This document shows positions 18,408-25,744 of a DNA stretch of 64,000 nt, one piece after another. A program made the translations under genes and the position numbers. This stretch comes from Solimicrobium silvestre (GTDB lineage: Bacteria; Pseudomonadota; Gammaproteobacteria; Burkholderiales; Burkholderiaceae_D). Every line of letters starts with the position of its first letter. The first letter of the stretch is position 1. Under the pieces are notes generated by a model. That model was not told the DNA's origin, made no database searches, and saw only the letters and a list, made by a program, of their open reading frames with translations. The stretch is from assembly GCF_002976435.1 (NCBI RefSeq), contig NZ_PUGF01000003.1:1-64000 (forward strand), written 5' to 3'.

Positions 18408-18779
18408 TTATAACAAAAAACGATCTTCATTTAAATGGCTTTCGGGGCAGCTAAACATCAACACAAGCTTTGTATTTCCGGTATTTTTTAATTGGTGAAG
18501 TGTGTTTTCCTGGACAACAAAAGATTGATGATGGTACACATCAACTTTAGTTAGCGCCTTACTTCCCACATCCACCAATGTCATTTCTCCGCTTCCCTGA
18601 ATGATGTGGTAGTGCTCATTACCTTTTTTATGGTAATGAGCATTGACTGATTTGCCAGGATCAATAGACGTTAAATACGTACTTAAGAACGCATCCCCCG
18701 CAAGCTTGGCAATTTTAATGCCGACAGTTGAGTCATAAATACACGTGTCTAGCGCGGTGTTCCAGTCGGTTAAATTCAT
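18408..18779 (-). CDS. Cupin-domain protein
   Basis: 123 aa single cupin barrel. Motif 1 is VNAHYHKKGNEHYHIIQGSGEM (split over ~residues 45-66), with two spaced His pairs and a Gly; motif 2 includes ENTLHQLKNTG. The metal ligands are plausible, so it may be a small metal-dependent dioxygenase, isomerase or sensor, but the substrate cannot be told. It is transcribed toward the regulator gene and diverges from the operator at 18996. Confidence 0.75.
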   Translation of the reverse strand: MNLTDWNTALDTCIYDSTVGIKIAKLAGDAFLSTYLTSIDPGKSVNAHYHKKGNEHYHIIQGSGEMTLVDVGSKALTKVDVYHHQSFVVQENTLHQLKNTGNTKLVLMFSCPESHLNEDRFLL

Positions 18780-18995
18780 TAATAGTGATCCTTAAAAAAT
18801 AAATGGCCATAGGTCGTTTGGATAGCTGTAGCTGAACTTAGCATAACAAATGAGTAAAAACAATGTGGTTTCATTTTTAGTATTTTCTCTAATTATTTTG
18901 AATTTTTCAGGTTCACACTTTATTTTTAATTAAATTCATTCTCACTTTTTCCATTCCGCATTTTATTGCTGCACCGCCCTTATTTTAAAAAACGG

Positions 18996-19017
18996 TTAGT
19001 CCAATTTTGTGGACTAA
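18996..19017. promoter_or_regulatory. Palindromic operator candidate, copy 1
   Basis: TTAGTCCA (18996-19003), spacer ATTTTG, TGGACTAA (19010-19017): 8-bp perfect arms. The inner 18 bp match the sites at 23660-23677 and 24000-24017, with consensus RGTCCA-N6-TGGACY. Size and symmetry fit a dimeric HTH regulator. It lies about 90-110 bp ahead of the leader remnant and 210 bp ahead of the 19228 gene. The gap 18780-19227 otherwise holds only the leader remnant. Confidence 0.6.
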
Positions 19018-19105
19018 CATTCTTTGCGTAAGTCTCGTAAGCTGCCATAACTTCCAAATTAATTTGAAAGCAGTTGCCAAAGATCGTTTTCAGCGAAAGT
19101 GCAAT

Positions 19106-19156
19106 TTGAGTCAAAAATTTAGTCGATGTTTTAACTCCGCGATAAATAACCGTTAA
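19106..19156 (+). pseudogene. Truncated leader-peptide gene, copy 1
   Basis: The DNA from 18996 to about 19145 is roughly four-fifths identical to 23658-23806. In copy 2 the matching TTG starts a 67-residue secreted peptide. Here the same TTG (19106) gives only 16 codons (SQKFSRCFNSAINNR) before TAA, and the ribosome-binding site is degraded. A decayed paralogue of the 23768 gene. Confidence 0.5.
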
Positions 19157-19227
19157 AGCAATTAGTGCGAACGCGGTCAACGTGAACGGAAATTTCCATT
19201 GGCAGCATTTTTATCGGAGGTCGTCAG

Positions 19228-19632
19228 GTGATACATAGTGAGTCAAGTACTTTGAAATCTTCAGTAGGTCCCAAATTGCCGACGGTGTGCATTGCGAACG
19301 CAATCGACACGCTTCGTTTGACAATCTTTCGTGCACCTACCGAAGGAGATCGGGAACGCATCCACAACTCCAACTACCCTCAACAGGACCAGGCAGTTTT
19401 CTGGCGCCCACTGGACAAGCTAATCGTTTCCGAAAGCCCAATTGTTGGCTTTGACTGGGTTACGCAAATGCTAGGTATCAAGAAGGCGAAGAATATCTGG
19501 CCGGAGAATAGTTGTGGATCATTGTTTAAGGACGTTGTCACGAGCAAAAATCTTCAAATGGAGATTTCTGAGTGGTGCGCAGACTCGGGGGGATTCGAGC
19601 TGATCGTGCACACAACCACACCAGAAACATGA
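19228..19632 (+). CDS. Protein of unknown function
   Basis: 134 aa with GTG start 19228, supported by GGAGG 8 nt upstream. No signal peptide or membrane segment. Features visible: FWRPLDKLIVSESPIVGFDW mid-protein and a C-terminal GGFELIVHTTTPET. The pattern is vaguely like the N-terminal pre-ATP-grasp domain of amino-acid ligases, with the rest of the protein absent, but I cannot establish this. The stop overlaps ATG of a 33-codon ORF (19629-19730) with no recognisable content. It is first in line after operator copy 1. Confidence 0.5.
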   Translation: MIHSESSTLKSSVGPKLPTVCIANAIDTLRLTIFRAPTEGDRERIHNSNYPQQDQAVFWRPLDKLIVSESPIVGFDWVTQMLGIKKAKNIWPENSCGSLFKDVVTSKNLQMEISEWCADSGGFELIVHTTTPET

Positions 19633-19711
19633 CCTATGTGTGTTCGATGCTGTTTGGGCGGCCAACTGAGTTAATCGGCAATTTTGTACATCCCGCACAA
19701 ATGCAAGAAAC

Positions 19712-20305
19712 TTGGTATTCATCCCAATGAAGATTACGGCTGATCATGCATGGACTGATGCTCTGACGCAAATAAGTGACCTTGGGCGCGCTCGTGGTGT
19801 GGAGGTGTCGCTGCACACACACTTCAATCACCCAACAGAGATTACATCCTTCGTAGTACAGGCATCTAACACGCTCTTTTCACGTGGTGTTATGGTGCGC
19901 AACCAGACTGTGCTCTTACGTGGAGTCAACGACAATTCCCAAACACTGGGAATGCTAGTCAAGCGCCTAGGTGACCTACACATCCACCCTTACTATGTCT
20001 ACTTATGCGATCCTGTATTGGGAATCGAAGACATGCGGGTTGATGTGGCCACAGCTTGCCGTCTAGAGAAAGAAATCCGCGGCTTAACCGCAGGGTACAA
20101 CATGCCGGCTTTTGTGGTGGACGCGCCAGGTGGTGGCGGAAAACGTCTAGTGCACAGCTATGAAGCTTACAACGCTGATTCTGGTTTGGTTTCATTCGCT
20201 GCGCCGGCCGTCAAACGCGGAAAGCTATTTCTTTACCCAGATCCTCTGCACACATTGAGTCCGGCTAATCGTCAGCGATGGTTTGACCCGGAAACGGCAC
20301 GATAG
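19712..20305 (+). pseudogene. Lysine-2,3-aminomutase-like fragment (C-terminal half)
   Basis: About 197 codons, from TTG 19712 or ATG 19727, with no ribosome-binding site. The sequence matches the C-terminal half of the KamA family: HTHFNHPTEIT, RNQTVLLRGVND, HPYYVYLCD and the PLP-region motif FVVDAPGGGGK. The N-terminal ~200 residues, including the radical-SAM CxxxCxxC, are absent in all frames upstream. The enzyme is therefore a fragment and not expected to be active. The parent may have acted on lysine, arginine or another amino acid. Confidence 0.8.
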
Positions 20306-20349
20306 ATGGTGCTGGCCGCTGCACCGGATGCGAACTGGTCGCTTCGTCA

Positions 20350-21741
20350 ATGACCTTTCGGAAGCGTTCAATTTCAGCAGCATCGCACGCTCGTCACTGG
20401 GAAGCAATTGCTGATCTCGTGCGAACCTTGGTCATCGGTGCCTTTCCGATCATTAGCTTCTACCTGGCAGAGGTTGCTATGTCGTTGACTGACGCTGCTT
20501 TTGTAGGCCATATCTCAAGCAAGGAATTGGCCGCTGTTGGCTTATCAATGGGATCGCTGTTTCCGCTACTGTTTGGTGCCATTGCATTGGTTTCCACCGG
20601 TGGGATTTTCGTCGCAGAGGCGCAAGTCAATAAGAATCACTTAGAAGTCAAGAGCTCACTGGATCTGAGTCTGTGGACATGCATTCTCTTCTCGCCGCTG
20701 TTAATGTTTGGCGGCGCAATGCTACCAGCATTGTTCGAGATTACGGGGCAGGATTCGTCAATTGTGAATCTCAGCTCGCAATATTTGAACGTTGTTATTT
20801 GGAGCATTCCTCCGATTCTTGGTTTTAGTGTCTTTCGAACTTTTGTAGCAGCGCTAAATAAAAACAGTATCGTGTTTAGCGTGAGCCTGGTCGGAGTTGT
20901 ACTCAACGCAGTACTGAACTACATTCTTGTGTTCGGCAAGTTCGGCGCTCCTGCCTTAGGCATCGTTGGTTCGGCTATCAGTACAACAGTATCATCGGCC
21001 ATTATGTTGGCTCTCATGGCACTGTATTGCGCACGTCGCCTCGATTATCGTTTTTCTCTATCTACCTACAGTGTAGTTAAAAGTTTTGCTGCGTTAGAGT
21101 TACTTCGATTGGGAGGGCCAGCGTTCGGGATTGGATTGATCGAAAGTAGTCAGTTTGGCATCGTGACCATTCTTGCAGGACAGTATGGCGTCAACTTCCT
21201 TGCGGCAACAACCATTGCCATTTTTGTCAGTGACCTGTTTATTGTTATTGCGTTGGGTTTGGGGGACCAACTGACCGTCGACATCGCTGCTTTTGCAGCT
21301 TCTGGAGATCGCGTCAGTTGCCGCAAGCTCGCTATTGCTGGCATCGGGCTAATGACACTGACGTGTGTTCCGATGGCTGCTGCATGCATTTTCTATCCTA
21401 ACGTACTTGTAAGTATGTTCTTAGACAGTTCCAATGTGGATGCTGCGTCCGTGTTGAACATCTCTCAAGAGCTCTTGGCTGTACTTGCTGTTTTTCTTTT
21501 CGCCGACGGAGCTCAGGTTGTGCTATCACGAAGTTTAAAAGGACTCCGCGACACGCTAGTTCCCATGTGGATAGCTGCGACAGGATATTGGATTGTGGGT
21601 ATTGGCGGTGGGTGGTGGCTTGCGAATCGCGCGGAATGGGGCGGTATTGGTTTATGGTATGGGCTAGCAGCTGGTCTTACGCTATCGTCCGTTGCGATGG
21701 GCTTTCGAATGCACTTCAAAGTTAAATCCACGGAGATTTAA
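20350..21741 (+). CDS. MATE-family efflux transporter
   Basis: 463 aa integral membrane protein with about 12 hydrophobic segments arranged as two bundles. The N-terminal segment P-I-I-x-x-x-L-A...M-S-L-T-D-A-A-F-V-G-H-I matches the MATE/NorM start, and the internal repeat includes G-G-P-A-F-G-I-G-L-I-E-S. It probably exports a small molecule using a Na+ or H+ gradient. It starts 44 bp after the aminomutase fragment in the same orientation, so the exported compound may once have been that enzyme's product (inference). Confidence 0.9.
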   Translation: MTFRKRSISAASHARHWEAIADLVRTLVIGAFPIISFYLAEVAMSLTDAAFVGHISSKELAAVGLSMGSLFPLLFGAIALVSTGGIFVAEAQVNKNHLEVKSSLDLSLWTCILFSPLLMFGGAMLPALFEITGQDSSIVNLSSQYLNVVIWSIPPILGFSVFRTFVAALNKNSIVFSVSLVGVVLNAVLNYILVFGKFGAPALGIVGSAISTTVSSAIMLALMALYCARRLDYRFSLSTYSVVKSFAALELLRLGGPAFGIGLIESSQFGIVTILAGQYGVNFLAATTIAIFVSDLFIVIALGLGDQLTVDIAAFAASGDRVSCRKLAIAGIGLMTLTCVPMAAACIFYPNVLVSMFLDSSNVDAASVLNISQELLAVLAVFLFADGAQVVLSRSLKGLRDTLVPMWIAATGYWIVGIGGGWWLANRAEWGGIGLWYGLAAGLTLSSVAMGFRMHFKVKSTEI

Positions 21742-21813
21742 ATTCGATATTTTAAAAGTATAGTCGTGCTAATACTATTAGCGCTCTGCCATTACTAATT
21801 GAAAGGAAATATC

Positions 21814-22223
21814 ATGTCAAAAACATCGTATTATTCACTTTAATGCTACCCGCTTTTCTCAGTTATGCAGCCGATGACATTGAAGAGGTGAGAACTCAAG
21901 CCACAAAACAGTATTTGCAAGAACAAGGCTTAATTTCCGGTTACCTGACCGGCTCCAGTGTCGGCGGCAATGCGCCGATGATGACAATGCAGTCCACGAT
22001 AGGTAGCGGAATCGGCAAGCCGCTATTTTTCGCTGCGCTTCAGAATAGCTCAGCCGGGCATGCCGTCTTCGCATCGATGCCTATCATTTTATTGATACTT
22101 GCCATCTCCGGTGGCGCACGACAGGGGGAAGAGTCTGATCTGGTTCGATACGGCCTACTCATGGTTGGACTCGTCGCTATTGTTATCGTTTTGACGGCGA
22201 TGGTACTAGTCTTTTATTGTTAA
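21814..22223 (+). pseudogene. Small membrane protein gene, probably frameshifted in its signal peptide
   Basis: ATG 21814 has a strong Shine-Dalgarno (AAAGGAAA) but stops after nine codons (MSKTSYYSL). A second frame starts at 21843 inside that stop (TAATG) and runs 126 codons, MLPAFLSYAADDIEEV onward. Joined by one base, the two would form a normal signal peptide cleaved after SYA. The C-terminal half has two transmembrane segments (ASMPIILLILAISGG; YGLLMVGLVAIVIVLTAMVL). Coupled re-initiation is an alternative. A 26-bp homologous fragment lies at 23067-23092. Confidence 0.5.
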
Positions 22224-22328
22224 CCGAAAATTTCCAGCTAGACGTAGCCGCATGCTTTCTTTTTGCAAACAAGAACATGTTGCGACTGCTTTGCATTTCA
22301 ATAGTTAGTCTTTCAAGAGGAAAATGCC

Positions 22329-22970
22329 ATGCACGTTCCAAAACACTTTGAAGAGCGAGATATCAGCGTTCTTCACTCACTCATCAGGTCGCACCCTTTG
22401 GGTACTTGAGTTACCCAAGCTGACGGTGCATTGATCGTTAACCACATTCCGTTTCTGGTTGACGCGACCCGTGGCGAGTATGGAACTCTTATTGGCCATG
22501 TTGCTCGGGCCAATTCGATTTGGAAATCATTTTCGAGTGAGATCGCGTCCGTCATCATTTTTCAAGGACCTCAGGGCTACATCACGCCATCTTGGTATCC
22601 GAGCAAACACAGACATGGCAAGGCCGTGCCTACCTGGAACTATACCGTCGTTCACGCCCACGGCATTCCTCGCGCCATTGAAGACAAAGACTGGCTCCTG
22701 CAACATGTCACTACGCTAAGCGACCTGTATGAATCAAAACGAGCTATGCCTTGGAGAGTCTCCGATGCACCGTCAGAGTACATCGACTCCATGCTTAATA
22801 CCATTATTGGCATTGAAATTCCCATCAACGCTGTTGTCGGCCAGTGGAAGATGAGTCAAAACAAACCGTTGTCAGACAAATTGGGCATCATCGAAGGCTT
22901 GCATGAGCATGTCGATGAAAATTCGCAGCAGATGGTGGCACTCGTGAAACGGGGCAACCACAAAATTTAG
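22329..22970 (+). pseudogene. PaiB-like FMN-binding protein gene with in-frame TGA
   Basis: From ATG 22329 (MHVPKHFEERD) the frame matches PaiB-type FMN-binding split-barrel proteins throughout: VNHIPFLVD, GHVARAN, FQGPQGYITPSWYPSK and VPTWNYTVVHAHG. Codon 27 (22407-22409) is TGA in the context H-P-L-G-T-*-V-T, where relatives usually have Trp, so TGG to TGA is likely. A downstream TTG (22431) leaves 179 codons but loses the first beta-strand. It was possibly a negative transcriptional regulator. AGAGG precedes ATG 22329. Confidence 0.8.
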
Positions 22971-23066
22971 GTAAGTTTTGGTAACCCTCAAGGTACCGGG
23001 GGCAAGTTGCTGCACCGGATTTTCTTCCGCATGTAATACGCCATGTTGTTTCAGAAGTTCTGGCGA

Positions 23067-23092
23067 TAATTTCCGGCTATCTGACCGGTTCC
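23067..23092 (+). repeat. Remnant matching the small membrane protein gene
   Basis: TAATTTCCGG-CTAT-CTGACCGGTTCC matches 21931-21956 with about three differences, in a frame giving ISGYLTGS in both. It abuts the duplicated regulator segment, so a larger block containing both genes was probably copied and then eroded. Confidence 0.5.
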
Positions 23093-23112
23093 GATACATA
23101 GTTCCAAGCCCG

Positions 23113-23661
23113 AAAGATATGCATTCAAGGCATTTTATTTCCACGGATGCCTATGCAAAACTCGTTGCGTTGCCGACAGGGTATCAAGTCACCAGTTGAT
23201 TTGATCGTGACATGCCCTGTGAAGGGACTGCACAGTTTGCCGACTGTTTTATTGAAGAAGATAACGCACTGTTGAATTCGGGCGATATACATCAAAAGAA
23301 ATCCACTCTCAATGTGCATGAATATAGTGGTGGAATACAGGCACTTGTATTCAATAAACACATCCTGAAACACCTCCCCTCTCAGTCAATTTTAGGCACT
23401 GTTTATAGCGCACACGAAATTGAAATAACTAACTTTTTTAAGCTTATGCCAAATTACATTGAGGAGTTTGGTATTGGGTGTAGCATCGAAAACGTTACTG
23501 GTACATTGAGCGTTGGAGATAAGCTGCTAACAGATTATGAGCATGAAGTCTGTTTTTTAATAATGATGAATTGGGATTTCAAACAAATAACAATGCGTAT
23601 TCACTGTCACTTTACCCCCCTCCTTTTATTGCAGTGCTCCTTGTTTTTTACAATCAGCTAG
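23113..23661 (+). pseudogene. Second, broken copy of the PAS/HTH regulator
   Basis: Bases 23113-23588 align without gaps to 17733-18208 with 13 mismatches in 476 bp. The N-terminal ~45 codons and the C-terminal ~35 codons (most of the recognition helix region) are missing. An in-frame TGA at 23197-23199 replaces AGG of copy 1. Ten of the 13 differences lie in the first ~90 bp. The remaining open frame from ATG 23212 has an unrelated 3' end. The high identity indicates a recent duplication. Confidence 0.85.
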
Positions 23662-23677
23662 TCCAATTTTGTGGACT
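23660..23677. promoter_or_regulatory. Palindromic operator candidate, copy 2
   Basis: AGTCCA-ATTTTG-TGGACT, identical over 18 bp to the core of the site at 18998. It is followed by about 130 bp of sequence conserved with copy 1, leading into a small secreted peptide gene. Confidence 0.6.
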
Positions 23678-23767
23678 TATATTCTTTGCGCAAGTCTCGT
23701 ATGCTGCCATGACTTCCAAATTAATTTAAAAGAAATTATCAAAGGTCGTTTTCAACAGGAGTGCAAT

Positions 23768-23971
23768 TTGAACCAAGAATTTAGTCGTTATTTTAGCTCT
23801 TGGATAAATTATAGATTGCCAGCAAGAAGAGCATTGATTTTTTGTGCGATGGTGATGTTTGGCGCAGAAAGTTCAGTCATCGCGGCTAATGTCCTTGGTG
23901 GCAACAACAATAGCAACATCAAAAACGGGCAGCGCCGAGCAGCTGCATGTTTGGCAGAAAGTACGACTTAG
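23768..23971 (+). CDS. Small secreted peptide, 67 aa
   Basis: TTG start 23768 with AGGAG at 23757-23761. A basic segment (residues ~14-21, YRLPARR) and a hydrophobic core (ALIFCAMVMFGAESSVIAA) form a probable signal peptide, leaving a mature peptide of about 27 residues that begins NVLGGNNNSN and contains one Cys. The frame is open upstream to 23669, but the duplicated leader and the ribosome-binding site support the later start. It lies between operator copies 2 and 3, upstream of the H-x-G enzyme. Function unknown. Confidence 0.5.
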   Translation: MNQEFSRYFSSWINYRLPARRALIFCAMVMFGAESSVIAANVLGGNNNSNIKNGQRRAAACLAESTT

Positions 23972-23999
23972 ACTAAATGAATTTTAGTTTTGAACGATG

Positions 24000-24017
24000 G
24001 GTCCACTTTAGTGGACC
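24000..24017. promoter_or_regulatory. Palindromic operator candidate, copy 3
   Basis: GGTCCAC-TTTA-GTGGACC: perfect 7-bp arms, matching the consensus RGTCCA-N6-TGGACY. It ends 43 bp before the ATG of the PhyH-like enzyme gene, a position suited to direct control of that gene. Confidence 0.6.
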
Positions 24018-24060
24018 GCAGTTAATTTCAGTTGGAATATCTAACCTGTGAGAGTACGAA

Positions 24061-24978
24061 ATGAAAATGATTAATAAAGACTTTATTGTGAGCGAGCAAG
24101 ATATCGCCTCGTTTCAAGACCGGGGCTTCCTACTACTAAAGAAATTCTTTAACGAAGACATGATAGCTTACCTGCAGCGACGCACAAGCGAACAAATTGC
24201 CGCGCCGACCGATAAATACCAAAGTGGATTTAACCGCCTCGCCTTCGATATGTTTGAAGGCGACCAACAGATCGATGATCTGCTGCAGGACCCAACTTAC
24301 CGGAAGACCGTGCTAGCACTGACCAAGCGCAATCTGCTGTTCACCCAGTCTATCGGTTTCGAGTTGAAGAAAAACACCAGTGCGGGTTTCCCTTGGCATA
24401 TTGGTACCCAGAGCTTCGGCTATCATCGCGCCGAAGATTTCGGCTGCACCATCTGGACGCCGCTGGCACCAATCGATACAAGCAAGCAGCGCAGCGGCAT
24501 GGCCTATACGCCCAAGAACATTATTTCGGGCGAATTCATGTACAACAATGTCGACCCGGCCGTGTTCGATTGTCTAGAAAAACGCGCGAATTCCGGGCAG
24601 AAAGTGGAAATGGCAGAGTTCATGGAATTGCGTGACGGTCCGCTTAATGCTGTGGCCATGAAGACGCTGCTCGATTATTTCTGCGTAGAAGATGATTTTG
24701 AGCTGGGCGACGCGCTCATTTTCGATAAATATGTCATTCACCGCAGCGTCATGCTGGAAGTGGGTCCACTGGAATTGCGCGCAGCCTTCGTCATGCGTTT
24801 TGTCTGCGAAACTTCGCAATACGATTACAAGCGCGCCCATAGTCTTGAAATACCGCGCAAATATTTTGGCTACGCCGGTCCTACAAAGTTTCACTTGGAA
24901 GTTTGCGAGAGCGATGGTGATCTGATTAAAAATAGCCCACTTTTCCCCGACCGCGAAAAGCGCTTGATCGCCGCATAA
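24061..24978 (+). CDS. PhyH-fold Fe/2-oxoglutarate enzyme with H-x-G motif; candidate radical halogenase
   Basis: 305 aa. The double-stranded beta-helix fold of the phytanoyl-CoA dioxygenase superfamily is recognisable. The proximal motif is His113-Ile114-Gly115 (FPWHIGTQ), 19 residues before WTPLAPID, where hydroxylases have H-x-D/E. The distal His227 is in DALIFDKYVIHRS, and Arg240 (LELRAAF) is placed to bind 2-oxoglutarate. Loss of the carboxylate ligand (Gly or Ala) is the hallmark of SyrB2, WelO5 and BesD-type halogenases, where chloride takes its place. A following LysE exporter suggests a free amino acid substrate. Inactive or non-halogenating variants remain possible. Confidence 0.7.
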   Translation: MKMINKDFIVSEQDIASFQDRGFLLLKKFFNEDMIAYLQRRTSEQIAAPTDKYQSGFNRLAFDMFEGDQQIDDLLQDPTYRKTVLALTKRNLLFTQSIGFELKKNTSAGFPWHIGTQSFGYHRAEDFGCTIWTPLAPIDTSKQRSGMAYTPKNIISGEFMYNNVDPAVFDCLEKRANSGQKVEMAEFMELRDGPLNAVAMKTLLDYFCVEDDFELGDALIFDKYVIHRSVMLEVGPLELRAAFVMRFVCETSQYDYKRAHSLEIPRKYFGYAGPTKFHLEVCESDGDLIKNSPLFPDREKRLIAA

Positions 24979-24994
24979 CCGATGACCTAATCAA

Positions 24995-25021
24995 CCATGT
25001 TCGCGAGAATCGCGAACATGG
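24995..25021. promoter_or_regulatory. Intercistronic 11-bp perfect hairpin
   Basis: CCATGTTCGCG (24995-25005), loop AGAAT, CGCGAACATGG (25011-25021). No T-run follows, so it is not a classical terminator. It may adjust the relative expression or stability of the halogenase-like and LysE messages. Confidence 0.6.
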
Positions 25022-25082
25022 CCGGCGGGATCGCAAGTGTATGCCAAGTTATGACTCACCCATTTTCTACCTCAGGAATATC

Positions 25083-25712
25083 GTGAACGGATTTTTTACC
25101 TATATTTTAATCGCCAGCCTGACAATCGCTAGTCCTGGCCCCGGCATTGTGTTATCGATTAGCAACTCTCTGAAATACGGACTGAAGGGCGCATTCCCCG
25201 GTATCGTAGGTGTAGCGGGAGGCATGTTCCTAGTGGCCTTGGCGTCGGCCACCAGCATGGGTGCCTTGCTGGCATCTTCCGTCACTGGATTTGCCATAGC
25301 CAAATCGATCGGGGCCGCCTACTTGATTTACCTGGGAATCAAGCTGCTGCGCTCCTCTTCAATCAAGCTCAAAGGCGATAGCGGCGAAGTTCCGCTGCAT
25401 CGTCCTAGTACAGGCGCGCGCTTCAAAGAAGGGATTATCTTGACCGTGTCCAATCCCAAGCCAATCATGTTCTTCATCGCGCTGTTTCCTCAATTTATCA
25501 ATGTAGCTTCGCCGTATGTCACGCAGTTTCTGTTTCTGTCGTCTACTTTTTGCGTGCTGGTGTTTTTGATTCATTCGATTTACGCGATGTTTGCCTACGC
25601 TATCAAGGCCAGAATCATGTCGGCCGGCGGGTTTACCATTATCAACCGCATCGGCGGCACCTGCTTCCTGCTGTTCGCTGGGCTGATCTTTTACACCACC
25701 AAATTCAGCTAG
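25083..25712 (+). CDS. LysE/RhtB-family amino acid exporter
   Basis: 209 aa from GTG 25083, with AGGA upstream; ATG 25041 would add 14 residues. Six hydrophobic segments. The N-terminal ASPGPG motif (S-P-G-P) and the C-terminal F-x-x-N-P-K-P segment (TVSNPKPIMFF) define the LysE superfamily. Members export lysine, arginine, threonine, homoserine and related compounds. It sits directly after the H-x-G enzyme, so that enzyme's product is a reasonable cargo (inference). Confidence 0.9.
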   Translation: MNGFFTYILIASLTIASPGPGIVLSISNSLKYGLKGAFPGIVGVAGGMFLVALASATSMGALLASSVTGFAIAKSIGAAYLIYLGIKLLRSSSIKLKGDSGEVPLHRPSTGARFKEGIILTVSNPKPIMFFIALFPQFINVASPYVTQFLFLSSTFCVLVFLIHSIYAMFAYAIKARIMSAGGFTIINRIGGTCFLLFAGLIFYTTKFS

Positions 25713-25744
25713 CGACTCACAAGGCACCGCCTGGGAAAACCATC

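Noticed and set aside
22872-23144. Minus-strand ORF of 90 codons
   Set aside because: It overlaps paiB and the duplicated regulator fragment on the other strand; no ribosome-binding site or recognised family.
24061-24978. Annotation as ordinary phytanoyl-CoA or ectoine hydroxylase
   Set aside because: The required H-x-D carboxylate is Gly115 and ectoine-hydroxylase motifs are absent.
25550-25744. Upstream extension of the antiporter gene
   Set aside because: It would overlap lysE by over 160 bp; ATG 25745 fits the family start.
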